NCBI GenBank assembly: GCA_014871385.1
Contig: CM026424.1
Coordinates: 20,613,321 to 20,677,320, forward strand
Length of the DNA stretch: 64,000 nt
DNA from: Ceratodon purpureus
Taxonomy: Eukaryota; Streptophyta; Bryopsida; Pseudoditrichales; Ditrichaceae
Direction: 5' to 3'
The notes under the pieces are model-generated. The model ran no database searches. It had not been told where the DNA came from and was given only the letters and a program-made list of their open reading frames with translations. The position numbers were made by a program, and so were the translations under genes. This document shows positions 10,753 through 22,200 of the stretch, piece after piece; positions within the stretch are counted from its first letter, which is position 1, and every line of letters starts with the position of its first letter.

Positions 10753-11205
10753 ATGGAAGACGTCAGAGATATTGTTGTTTCACTTGCTGACGATGTTTGT
10801 CCATTTCAACCATATGTTGAGGTGGACGACGAAGAAGAGGTGATGGGCAACAGCCAAGGGCGTCCTTCGACAAGGGATGTTGACGTACAACCGGATGTAA
10901 GAGCTGACCCTCCACGTTCAGAAAATTCGGATGATATCAGAATGCTGGAGAAGGACGCAGATGTGCCTTTGCAACCACATGCATACTCGAAGGTTGGAAA
11001 GATCCCAAGGGGAACCTATTCCAGGGAATCAGTGAATCGGAGGCGGGGAGGTGGGGCATTGCTGAAACGTTCATACCAAGGACACTTGCCAAGTGTGGGA
11101 CCGAAAGTGAACGCGAATGTAGTTTGTCCTGTAGTACAGTCAGTGGGTGGCAGTCCTGCTGATAGTGTAGTGGGCAACCCTAAACGTGTTAGGTTCGAAG
11201 ATTAG
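10753..11205 (+). CDS. Small acidic protein of unknown function (MULE cargo)
   Basis: ORF of 150 residues beginning MEDVRDIVVSLADDV. It is acidic in the first third (VEVDDEEEV) and basic around residues 90-110 (NRRRGGGALLKRS), and ends NPKRVRFED. The KRVRF sequence resembles a short docking motif such as RVxF, but this is only a pattern match. It lies between the left end of element A and the 3' end of the transposase, and is convergent with it. An AG just before the ATG (CAACAG, 10745-10750) could be a splice acceptor, so an upstream exon is possible. No known domain is visible. Confidence 0.45.
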   Translation: MEDVRDIVVSLADDVCPFQPYVEVDDEEEVMGNSQGRPSTRDVDVQPDVRADPPRSENSDDIRMLEKDADVPLQPHAYSKVGKIPRGTYSRESVNRRRGGGALLKRSYQGHLPSVGPKVNANVVCPVVQSVGGSPADSVVGNPKRVRFED

Positions 11206-11459
11206 GACATCTAATAACAAGTATATATTTGCCGTAACAAATGGTACATGTCAGGGGATACGAGGTATATAATACACTTCTTCAAGATAGAATGTATTGA
11301 AATAGAGTGCAATCAATGCGAACGACAAAGCCTTTAATATAATGAAAAAGTCAATACAGCTTCTGAATAGCTGACTTAGTACATGGTATATTACTAAAAT
11401 CATTCACTACGTGACAAATGGCCAATGTGGAAATGGCAGTTCTAAAGTAGGAGGGCTAC

Positions 11460-14400
11460 CTACTTCTTCGCCAAGGGGTGACGCAAGATTCCACTCTCTA
11501 AGAGTAGCTTGACCTCGTTGAAGCTGAAGGTAGGCGCATGGATGAAAAGCTCGGCCTCGGGATCACGGTTGCAGACCTTCAAGAGTATGTAGTATAGGTG
11601 CTTACAATACGTGAATTGAGTCTTGCCACGGAACGTAGTCATCGTCTTCTTGAATGCTGGGCAAGTGCAACCAGGGTAAGAACTGATGGTAATCTGGTAC
11701 CGCGTGATGTGTGGAGTGACGCCCGAATCCAGCCCAATGATGCAACCGTGGCCCGGCTCAGGTATCATGGTGACGGAACGGAGGCGCGCTTTTAGAGACT
11801 CGGAGGAGCCCATGGAGAGTCGCTGCGCTTGATTGGGACGAGTGGCAGTGCGCTTCACCATCTTGCCGTCTCTCTTGCCTGGGTAGTGGTCAGCGTCTGC
11901 AGGGACTGGCACCGTGCTGAGATTTTCAGGGGGCGGGGCAGACGAGAACAGGCGTCTTGGGGAGACCGGTTTCTTCGGCGGAAGTTGAAAGCCCGCTGCT
12001 TCGAGGGCAAGAATCTCAGTAAGTTTTAGGTTAGTACCTAGTTTCACTGGCCACACCTCTGGAATGGAGGGGAATTCCTGGTCCTTTGAGTAGTGTGCTA
12101 CCCACTTGCGCTTAGAGCCTTTCACGCAACGCTCGATATCGTCGGAGCAGAAGAAGAACTCAGTCTTCTCCACTAGGTTCCTGCGATAGTTAGTCCAGAG
12201 CCCAGTGTAGGTCGGTGCAGCTGTGCAATGGGGCCCCCTGACGATTCTCTCAGTGCACTTCTTCTTCGTTTCAGCTCTTTGGGCCCAGCAGCACTTCGCA
12301 GAAAGTTTGTGAAGTCTCGAAATGTGCCACTCCTTCACGTCCACCTTGGTTTCTTCAACCGCGTTGACATGGCGAATGCCGCCCTTGTTCATAGGTGAAG
12401 GTAAAGGGGAATCAACTTCCTGGGGAGGAGGTTGGGTACATTGTACCTCGGTGTCGTGTTCGGAGTCGTCTTCCACAATGACGGGCATCTGCATAGGGCG
12501 AGCCCTGACGGCACGTCTTGGGCCTCTTGGGCGTGAGAAGTTGGTCTTATCCGGGCGATGAGACTCTTCGTCAGCTCCGATAAGGACGTCGGCTTTTCGC
12601 TTCTGTGAACCGAAGACTTCCGCTCCTGGCATGATAGGCTGACGGGTGCAGAACTCATCCGCGCCTGGCATATCGAGCATGGGCTTGTCGAGTAGTGTAG
12701 GATTTCCCCATTTCTTCGCGTTGCGTTCCGCCATCCGAAGCCTGAGTTCCTTCTTGGATGGTCCTGTTCCGCCGACGTCACCTTTGAGGAACTGGTAGTA
12801 GTTGACAACCTGTAGAAATGCCCGAACGAAATCGTCCACGGTAGCAACGTAGAGGTCGTTCCCATTGTTTCCTGAAGCTTGGAGCCACTTGTTGTGAACT
12901 GTTTCGGCGAGGTTACAGGTGGGCATCTCTGTGAGTTCTTCTTTCGTGAATTTCTGCAGATTTGACAGTAGATGACGTTAGATTCAAGGATTAGAGTTCT
13001 GTAGGTTAGGGCTAGGAAACCAGTATCAAAAACATCAAAACAGAATGCAGAGATCATACCTCGGTCATGAATCCCCCCCACTGGCGGAAGCGGTGGTGCC
13101 AGAATGACAGCCACTGATCGAGTTTGATGAGCCCGCTCTCGCCAACGACCCCGGTGGATGCCCACCATGCTCGCAACGCGTGGTATAGAGTTTCCGCCTC
13201 TGCCATGCTGGTCGCATTCTTGTACTGAGTGCACATCTTCTTGTGCTGTTCCCAGAGTTCTTCGGGGAAGTGCTTCTGCGTATACGCCACCATATTCTGA
13301 GTCCAGTGGAACAAGCACGACCTCTCCCGGTCCTCCATTGGGTCTTCCTTGTTGCCATTGCCGTAAAGGATTCGCACTGCATTCCAATTCGCCTGTGCGT
13401 TATCCGCCATGAACCCCTTGAAGTTCGGCGCTGCAACGCCATTGATCTCCATGACCAGGTTCAGGTTTTTCCAGAAGACGAGCTGGGCCTCCGTGTCTTC
13501 GGACTGCATGTCGCAAGTGGCGATTGTCATCACGCGGCAGTAGGTGGCGTCGTACACATGGCACGCCATGGTCGACCAATCTTTGACACGTTTTACATGG
13601 TCGAACATGATCCATGCGTTCTCCAAATCGCCACCAGCTTGCATACGGCTGACCAAGTCGACACCACTTCCCGGCCCGACCTCCGACATCTTGAAGACAA
13701 AGACTTTGTCACGCATCGATCCCTGACCAGGAAACCTATTCTCCTGGACATACGCCCAGAGACTGTTACCACGGAGCTTGGTGATACCGTCCATGATTCC
13801 GTATCTTACGAATTTTTTGAAGGTGGCGACTTTGTTGCGGATGTTGGGCGACGCCATGTCTTTGCATCGATCCAGAACAGGAACCAGCTCCTCCATCGTC
13901 AGTTTCCTCGGTGGTGCATCCTCGGGCTGTAGAAGGTAGCTCCCGATGAGGAGTTTGCTCGCCTCCAGGACAACGGCGCTCTTTGTTGCTTTGTTGTTCA
14001 TCTCTACCTGCTCTTCTATTAAGCTACTAATCTCTGCTTTAGAGTCTCTGTAGTCTCCAACTTTCACTGGATGATCATGTGTTCCTATGTGAATACAAGC
14101 TCTAGTCTGATTCGGTTTGCCCACAACATAATAAATCTTAGCCTCGCATGTAGCTACACATGATGGAGGTTCTTTACATACCTTGCACACTAGCGTGGAG
14201 TCAGACGGAGGAGGCTGGTCCATGACAAAAGCTTGCAGGGTACAGCCTTCGAACTCAGTCTCGTTTACCTCGAAGATCTTGGGAACACGCTTGAGGAAGT
14301 CACACTCCTTGTTGCTGCAGCGGAGCCATCCGACGCAGGTGGAACTTCGAAAAGAGAGTCCGAAGTCGTTTTTGATGTTTGTTGTGATGGTCTTGGTCCA

Positions 14401-15225
14401 CAAGTGTCCGTCGTATCGTTTGTCCATTCCCTGCATAGACTTGGCGGCGAGCTTAGAGGATCCTGCAGCAGCTGGGGGCAACTCAAAAAGAACCGGACCA
14501 TCAAACTTCGCAGGCAAGTACTCAACTCTCTCGTGTCTAATAGTGGAATAGTCTAACTTTTTCAAAATGTTTTTTGACCCACGTGTCTTAGCAAGCTGTT
14601 GAAGGAGGGGGACAATGCTAACTGTGAGCTGGGACAATGGAGGAGAGACATTGGAAGGAGGAGCATCAGCGTCGACCTTAGGCACGAACTTGACGGGACT
14701 GACTTCGTCATCAGAAGAGACAGATATGACGGTGGGAGGAGGTTTCTCTACATCTGAAGTCTCGGTACCAGGCTCGACTTTGACTTTGACATCGCGAGGT
14801 AAGGGAGTCTGAATTGTGCAAGTAGAAGAGCGACGGGGGGTGAGGATCTCAGTGGATGCAGCCATCAGAGAATCAGTAAGACCATAGACTCTATAGGATC
14901 CAGGGAGGAGTCTCCACTGCAACATATTGTTCTCATCTCTCGTGGAAAGTTGCCCGAGGGTGTGGGTAACCTCTGCAGTAACGTCATCAAAGATTTCCTC
15001 TTCTATACTGATGGTATCCTCACGGAAATGAAATCTGAGACTCAGGCGAAGAGAGGAAACTGTAGCTAGACCATCGTCATCCACGCGAAACCTAAGAGGG
15101 ATACCCATGCCTTGGGCGTACAGACAGACCATCTCCATGATCGAAGGTAACTGAGGCAAGAAGGGAGAAGTGTGACTGTACCGGCGAAGCAATATTTCGA
15201 GAGCAAAGTGAGAGGAATAATGCAT
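11460..15225 (-). CDS. MULE-type transposase with SWIM zinc finger (two exons)
   Basis: Read on the minus strand as exon 1 15225-13060 and exon 2 12953-11460, joined in phase 0 (GGFMTE then KFTKEELTEM). The donor is GAG|GTATGA and the acceptor CTGCAG|AAA. The protein has about 1219 residues. The N-terminal third is acidic and low-complexity. A middle Cys/His segment (WLRCSNKECDFLKR ... CKVC ... THDHPV) resembles the FLYWCH/WRKY-GCM1-type fingers of Mutator transposases. The catalytic core shows VYDATY (first Asp), FMADNAQANWNAVR (second Asp) and a C-x2-H (CLFHWTQN). The C-terminus carries a SWIM finger, CTCPAF ... YCKHLYYIL. The 9-bp duplication around the element agrees with Mutator activity. 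It is transcribed divergently from the methyltransferase-like gene. I see no internal stop, so it may be functional. Confidence 0.85.
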
Positions 15226-15766
15226 CGCTGTTGATCATTATATTGAGGTCGGAATGTCCATGTGAACTGGTGGAGAATGATTCATTCTGTTACGTAACGA
15301 ATGTACGATTTAAGAGGGACGGCTCTAACTATTGTGATTGTGACTTTTTGCTGGCCGAAGTATAGGAGGTACGATATTAATAACTCTGCTTTAATAATTT
15401 CAATCGTGGCGCAGATTCTATTTGTTATAAAGTTTGGTAAGATTGGATTGCGCCGTCTTTAAAATTCTACATTTAAATCAGTGAATATAAAAGGGAGCAT
15501 GCTTTCAAGTGCTTGATTCTAATCTCTTAATTTATAGTGTGCTTGGATTTCGACTATATATTTAAAGGTTAATATTTTAAACTACACTTCAGAATAGAAC
15601 TATTATGAATTTTCTTAAAATGAAGAGTGTATAAAATGTTTATAGTGTTAAGATGCTATATGAACTTAGGGTTGTATCCAAATAGTTGTTCCTTATAGGT
15701 ATTTAAGCGGGCAGGAAATTCTTTAGAGAGTCTTTTTGTGAGAGAGTCCGTCCTTTGGTTAGACAC
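15226..15766. promoter_or_regulatory. Divergent promoter between transposase and methyltransferase-like gene
   Basis: A 541-bp spacer separates the ATG of the transposase (complement 15225) from the ATG of the plus-strand gene (15767). A TATAAAA lies at 15486-15492, with further TATA-like sequences near 15555, 15630 and 15700. Shared control of both genes is an inference from the layout. Confidence 0.45.
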
Positions 15767-16213
15767 ATGAAGCAGAGTGAAGGGCCATCTCCCTCCACTT
15801 ATGTCACTCCTAAACCTAGACGAAAACGAGGTGTTACAGATTTTACAGATAGAAGAGCGAGGAAGAGGAGAGAGTCACGTAAGAAGGTAGAATTTCAACC
15901 AGACCATGTGAGTGCTCCTGTGAAAACGAGAGGATCAGGTTTGCCTGTAGCTTTAAAGTTCTGTAGCATTCGCAAACTCATTCTAGACTCTATAGTGGAG
16001 GAGGAGGAAGAGTCTTTAGAGAACACCGTTTCCAAAAATCTCGAGGAGGAAGAGGAGGTACTCTTATGTGGAGTTGATTGTCAAGCCATGACGGAAGAAT
16101 TAGTTTTTAACTGTAGTCAAAGAGCAGAGTCCCCGCAGCCGTCTATCGAATTCAATGACTCTTTGACGGGGGAGACGGATTCTCAATCAGATCTAAATTT
16201 TAACACTGATAAG
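15767..16213 (+). CDS. First exon candidate of the methyltransferase-like gene
   Basis: ORF from ATG 15767 (MKQSEGPSPSTYVTPKPRRK) to the strong donor AAG|GTAAGT at 16214, phase 0. It is basic at first (RRARKRRESRKKVEF, a likely nuclear localisation signal) and acidic later (VEEEEESLEN, LEEEEEVLL). The phase matches the small exon at 21787. It could instead be a separate small gene; a transcript would decide. Confidence 0.5.
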
Positions 16214-19200
16214 GTAAGTATTTGAAAACCATCTTTATTACTGTGGATCATTTAAATTTATTCAGTATTGTGAAGAGAAGAAGCAATACCATATACCGAA
16301 TTGAAATAGTTTTAGGAAAATATCCGAAGGATCAAATTCAAGTCACAAAATTGCCTCAGTCGAAAATTGTTTTTCATATGAATATAGAGTAACCAAAGGA
16401 TAAGGTTAGTCGAGGAGTCAAGTGAGCATCTCATTCTCGTGGCAAGAAGGGCGAGGGAAGGAATTCTCAAGGCTGGTGAAGGGGGCGTAGCGATGGCGGC
16501 ACGGGAGGCGGGTGAGCTCGGGCGAGGCGTGGAGGAGGGAGATATGCCTGTGGGAGGAGGCGCGGCCGGTATGGGCGAGGAGGCGCTTCAGCTTGCAGAG
16601 CTTGGGGGAGATGGAGGGCTCGGGATCGGAGCTGGAGATGAGAGCGAACCAGCAGAGGAGGCCGAAGCTACAGAGGAGGACCCAGTTGAGGAGGACGAGG
16701 ACGATGACCAGGTTTCTCCCTCAACCCGCAGCTAGTGTGTAAAGTACTTGATGTGACATTGGATTCGAATTCATATTTTGGGTTTATTCGGTCGTACGGG
16801 AATAAGTGGTGTAATGATGTCGTACGGCAATGATAACGGATTTCGAACTTGGGTTCATGATTCAAGATTTGCTGCAGTTGGGTTGAGAGAATGTGGTTTA
16901 GAATGTGAGTTCGGTTTGAGGATTGGAGATTGCGGTATTGCGGATTGGAGCTTTGGGGAGTGGGGATTGCTTCTGTTCTGTGTGTTGGGGATTCATTCTC
17001 TGCTGTTGCTGCCTCCGGTTGCTCTGCCTGCCTGCTCGCTTGCTCACGGATTCGAAAAAATGGATTTCAACGTAGTTTGGGTATTTATTATTGTTGTTTT
17101 TGGTGGTTGCTGCTTCTTTGGACTGCTCTTAAAGCCTGCTTGTTATCTATTCGGATTGCTATGATTTAGAGGTTTAGGGTCTCTCTACCATGCCTGCTCC
17201 TGTAGTGCTTGTTTCCACCTTTGTGCTCGTCGGAGTCTTCTAGATCTGAATGGGGTTTTGTGACTGCTCCGCCTGGAGTTGTTTTTGATGATTCTGGTCG
17301 TGGTTAATCAACTCAGCTGCTGCTTGTAATGAAGTTCGCGTTGCTTGCGTTTCGTTATGGCTGCAGCCCAACTCTCATAGTTGAGTTTGGGATTTCTAAA
17401 GTGCTTCGGGTTCGCTTGGGGTGTAGAAGATTCGGAAACTAGAATTAACATTGAAACCATGCCTGGGGAAGAATGAATGCATCGACAGTAGGTCAGGGTC
17501 AGAGGCGGGGATTTTCATTTTGTTTTTTAATTTTTTTTTTCGGGTTCCAATTTGTATAATGGTATTGCATAATTGATCCCATCATGTAAATTAAATTGTG
17601 AAGATGATGGGGATTTTATCGTGATTTTTTGGTTTAATTTATTTTTTTCGAAAACTCAAGAACCCGCAAGCCTACTGTCGTTGACGACAGTAGGTCTTGG
17701 GCTGGGAGTTTAATTTCGGGATTTTCATTTTGTTTTTTTATTTTTTATTTTTTCGGGTTCGAATTTGTATAATGGTATTGCATAATTGATCCCATCATGT
17801 AAATTAAATTGTGAAGATGATGGGGATTTTATCGTGATTTTTTGGTTTAATTTATTTTTTTCGAAAACTCAAGAACCCGCAAGCCTACTGTCGTTGACGA
17901 CAGTAGGTCTTGGGCTGGGAGTTTAATTTCAGGATTTTCATTTTGTTTTTTAATTTTTTTTTTCGGGTTCCAATTTGTATAATGGTATTGCATAATTGAT
18001 CCCATCATGTAAATTAAATTGTGAAGATGATGGGGATTTTATCGTGATTTTTTGGTTTAATTTATTTTTTTCGAAAACTCAAGAACCCGCTAGCCTACTG
18101 TCGTTGACGACAGTAGGTCTTGGGCTGGGAGTTAAATTTCGGGATTTTCATTTTGTTTTTTTATTTTTTATTTTTTCGGGTTCGAATTTGTATAATGGTA
18201 TTGCATAATTGATCCCATCATGTAAATTAAATTGTGAAGATGATGGGGATTTTATCGTGATTTTTTGGTTTAATTTATTTTTTTCGAAAACTCAAGAACC
18301 CGCAAGCCTACTGTCGTTGACGACAGTAGGTCTTGGGCTGGGAGTTTAATTTCGGGATTTTCATTTTGTTTTTTTATTTTTTATTTTTTCGGGTTCGAAT
18401 TTGTATAATGGTATTGCATAATTGATCCCATCATGTAAATTAAATTGTGAAGATGATGGGGATTTTATCGTGATTTTTTGGTTTAATTTATTTTTTTCGA
18501 AAACTCAAGAACCCGCAAGCCTACTGTCGTTGACGACAGTAGGTCTTGGGCTGGGAGTTTAATTTCGGGATTTTCATTTTGTTTTTTTATTTTTTATTTT
18601 TTCGGGTTCGAATTTGTATAATGGTATTGCATAATTGATCCCATCATGTAAATTAAATTGTGAAGATGATGGGGATTTTATCGTGATTTTTTGGTTTAAT
18701 TTATTTTTTTCGAAAACTCAAGAACCCGCAAGCCTACTGTCGTTGACGACAGTAGGTCTTGGGGTGGGAGTTAAATTTCGGGATTTTCATTTTGTTTTTT
18801 TTTTTTTTTTTTTTCTTGTTCGAATTTGTATAATGGTATTGCATAATTGATCCCATCATGTAAATTAAATTGTGAAGATGATGGGGATTTTATCGTGATT
18901 TTTTGGTTTAATTTATTTTTTTCGAAAACTCAAGAACCCGCAAGCCTACTGTCGTTGACGACAGTAGGTCTTGGGCTGGGAGTTAAATTTCGGGATTTTC
19001 ATTTTGTTTTTTTATTTTTTATTTTTTCGGGTTCGAATTTGTATAATGGTATTGCATAATTGATCCCATCATGTAAATTAAATTGTGAAGATGATGGGGA
19101 TTTTATCGTGATTTTTTGGTTTAATTTTTTTTTTTCGAAAACTCAAGAACCCGCAAGCCTACTGTCGTTGACGACAGTAGGTCTTGGGCTGGGAGTTTAA

Positions 19201-22200
19201 TTTCGGGATTTTCATTTTGTTTTTTTTTTTTTTATTTTTTCGGGTTCCAATTTGTATAATGGTATTGCATAATTGATCCCATCATGTAAATTAAATTGTG
19301 AAGATGATGGGGATTTTATCGTGATTTTTTGGTTTAATTTATTTTTTTCGAAAACTCAAGAACCCGCAAGCCTACTGTCGTTGACGACAGTAGGTCTTGG
19401 GCTGGGAGTTAAATTTCGGGATTTTCATTTTGTTTTTTTATTTTTTATTTTTTCGGGTTCGAATTTGTATAATGGTATTGCATAATTGATCCCATCATGT
19501 AAATTAAATTGTGAAGATGATGGGGATTTTATCGTGATTTTTTGGTTTAATTTATTTTTTTCGAAAACTCAAGAACCCGCAAGCCTACTGTCGTTGACGA
19601 TAGTAGGTCTTGGGCTGGGAGTTTAATTTCGGGATTTTCATTTTGTTTTTTTTTTTTTTTTTTTCGGGTTCCAATTTGTATAATGGTATTGCATAATTGA
19701 TCCCATCATGTAAATTAAATTGTGAAGATGATGGGGATTTTATCGTGATTTTTTGGTTTAATTTATTTTTTTCGAAAACTCAAGAACCCGCAAGCCTACT
19801 GTCGTTGACGACAGTAGGTCTTGGGCTGCGAGTTTAATTTCGGGATTTTCATTTTGTTTTTTTTTTTTTTTTTTTCTGGTTCGAATTTGTGTAATATCAA
19901 TGCATAATTGATCGGATTATGGGATTCCAATGGGATTTTCGCGGTTTTTTTTTTAATTTATCTTGTTTTTGACTTTTTGTGTCACAAACTCTGATTTCTT
20001 TATAAATTGTCAACGTATTTTAATGGTTTAGGGTCATTTTTTGAAATAATTAAAAAAATCCAAACCTACTGTCGTCAACGACAGTAGGCTGGGTGCATGA
20101 GGGTCGGTTTGGGGATTTTTAAGGTTTTTTTTTATTTTCTGTTATTTCTGAATCTTTGTGTTATGTGAATGGGACTAGGCACACAAAGACTCAATGAGAA
20201 TCTGATTATTGTGAAATTGTATACGTGTTGTAATGGTTTTAATTCATTTATTGAAAAAATAAAAAAACTCCAAACCTACTGTCGTCAACGACAGTAGGCT
20301 GAGTGCATGGGGTTAGGTTTGGGGATTTATGGGGATTTTTTTAATTTTTTGTTATTTCTGATTTTTTGTGTTATGTGATTGGGACTAGGCTCACAAAGTG
20401 TCAATGAAAATCAGATTTCTTTTTAAATTGTATACGTATTTTAATGGTTTAATTTCATTTTCTGAAAAAAATAGAAAAATCCAAACCTACTGTCGTCAAC
20501 GACAGTAGGCTGGGTGTATGGGGTTCTGTTTGGGGATTTTTGTGGATTTTTTTCATTTTTTGTTATTTCTGAATTTGTTAAAATGTGAAGCTTTAGGATT
20601 TTTATACGTATTTTAATGGTATATATTTTATTATTTTTAATTTGAAAGACCTCCATAACCTACTGTCGTCAACGACAGTAGGCCGGAGGCGTCTGGATCA
20701 TTTTGGGGATTTCTGAAGTGTTTATTTATTTTTATATTATTGGTGTTAATTGATAAAAGAAAATTAGTCATATTTTGATGCTTTTGGATTTCAGTACACT
20801 CGTTAATGATATTTATTGTTTTTTTATTTTTTTAAAAAAACCTCCAAACCTACTGTCGTCAACGACAGTAGGCCGAAGGCGTCTGAATCATTTTGGGGAT
20901 TTCTGTACTGTTTATTTATTTTTATATTTTTGGTGTTAATTGATAAAAGAAAATTAGTTATATTATGATGCTTTTGGATTTCAGTACAGTCATTAATGAT
21001 ATTTATTGTTTTTTTATTCTTTGAAAAACACCTCCAAACCTACTGTCGTCAACGACAGTAGGCCGGAGGCGTCTGGATCATTTTGGGGATTTCTGTAGTG
21101 TTTATTTATTTTTATATTTTTGGTGTTAATTGATAAAAGAAAATTAGTTATATTATGATGCTTTTGGATTTCAGTACAGTCATTAATGATATTTATTGTT
21201 TTTTTATTCTTTGAAAAACACCTCCAAACCTACTGTCGTCAACGACAGTAGGCCGGAGGCGTCTGGATCATTTTGGGGATTCTTGCGAATTTGTGCTATG
21301 GTATGCAATTATGCTCTCAAAGTTTTTAAGATTTTAAAAGGTTTTTTTGAGAATGGTTATGGTTTGATGGGCATGATGGGCAAGGGGGTTGCTTTGTTGA
21401 TTTTTGGGAATTGTTTTAATTTTTATTTTCTTTGAATGTTTGTGAGAATGGGATTTCTCTCACAAAGACTTGATGAAGTTCTGGATTTTTTTTGGGATAG
21501 TGGAATTGTTTACGTGCTTTCTTTTGATATTTAAAAAAATAAAAGAAGACCGCAAACCTACTGTCGACGATGACAGTAGGCCGGGGGCATTGGGGTTGGT
21601 TTGGGGATTATTGAAAATCGTTTTCTTAGCATTTTTATGTTTATTGAATGGGATTTTGCTCAGAAAGTCTTGATGAAAATCTTAGAAGTTCTTATGAGTT
21701 TTTAAGGTTCATTAGGGAGCCTTCTGGAGGTTGTGGTTTGATTCTTCATAGTTGCAATTTTTTCTAATAATTATCAATTTGCTTAGGACCATGATGGAGA
21801 TCATCTGGGGAGTGAACGTCAAGACCCGACGCCAGCGGAAACTGAGGTATTTCATTTAATTTTCAATTTATATTTTTCCTTCTGTTTATGAATTTGAGTT
21901 CAATTCGGCTTATACCCATCGCTGTTTCCTACTGTTTTAAATATGGGAGTTAATCCTCAGTTCATTTCTTCTACTCTAGGTATCATCCGATGCTCCTGAG
22001 ATGTCTGCTACTTCCCCCATTTCTGTCATCAATGTTTCCGATCTTTCGGATTCATTTGATCAGTACTACTGTACCTGTGATGTAGCCAACCCTGTAGGTG
22101 TGGAAAGTGGACCTCTCGAGGTCCACTCTCCACAGTACATGCCTACCTCTCCAGTGTACATGCCTACCTCTCCAGTGTACATGCCTACATCCCCGGTGTA

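Noticed and set aside
17996..19485. Family of identical 70-residue ORFs
   Set aside because: Each is one satellite unit read in the same frame; identity follows from the array, and T-tract length changes break the frame.
17671..21252. Canonical bacterial parS sites
   Set aside because: The 24-mer does not resemble the bacterial TGTTTCACGTGAAACA consensus. Only the palindromic, clustered layout is shared, so a parS role is left as a hypothesis.
17483..21580. CRISPR array
   Set aside because: The repeated part is about 190-213 bp units with a palindrome, there are no unique 30-40-bp spacers and no cas genes, and the genome is eukaryotic.
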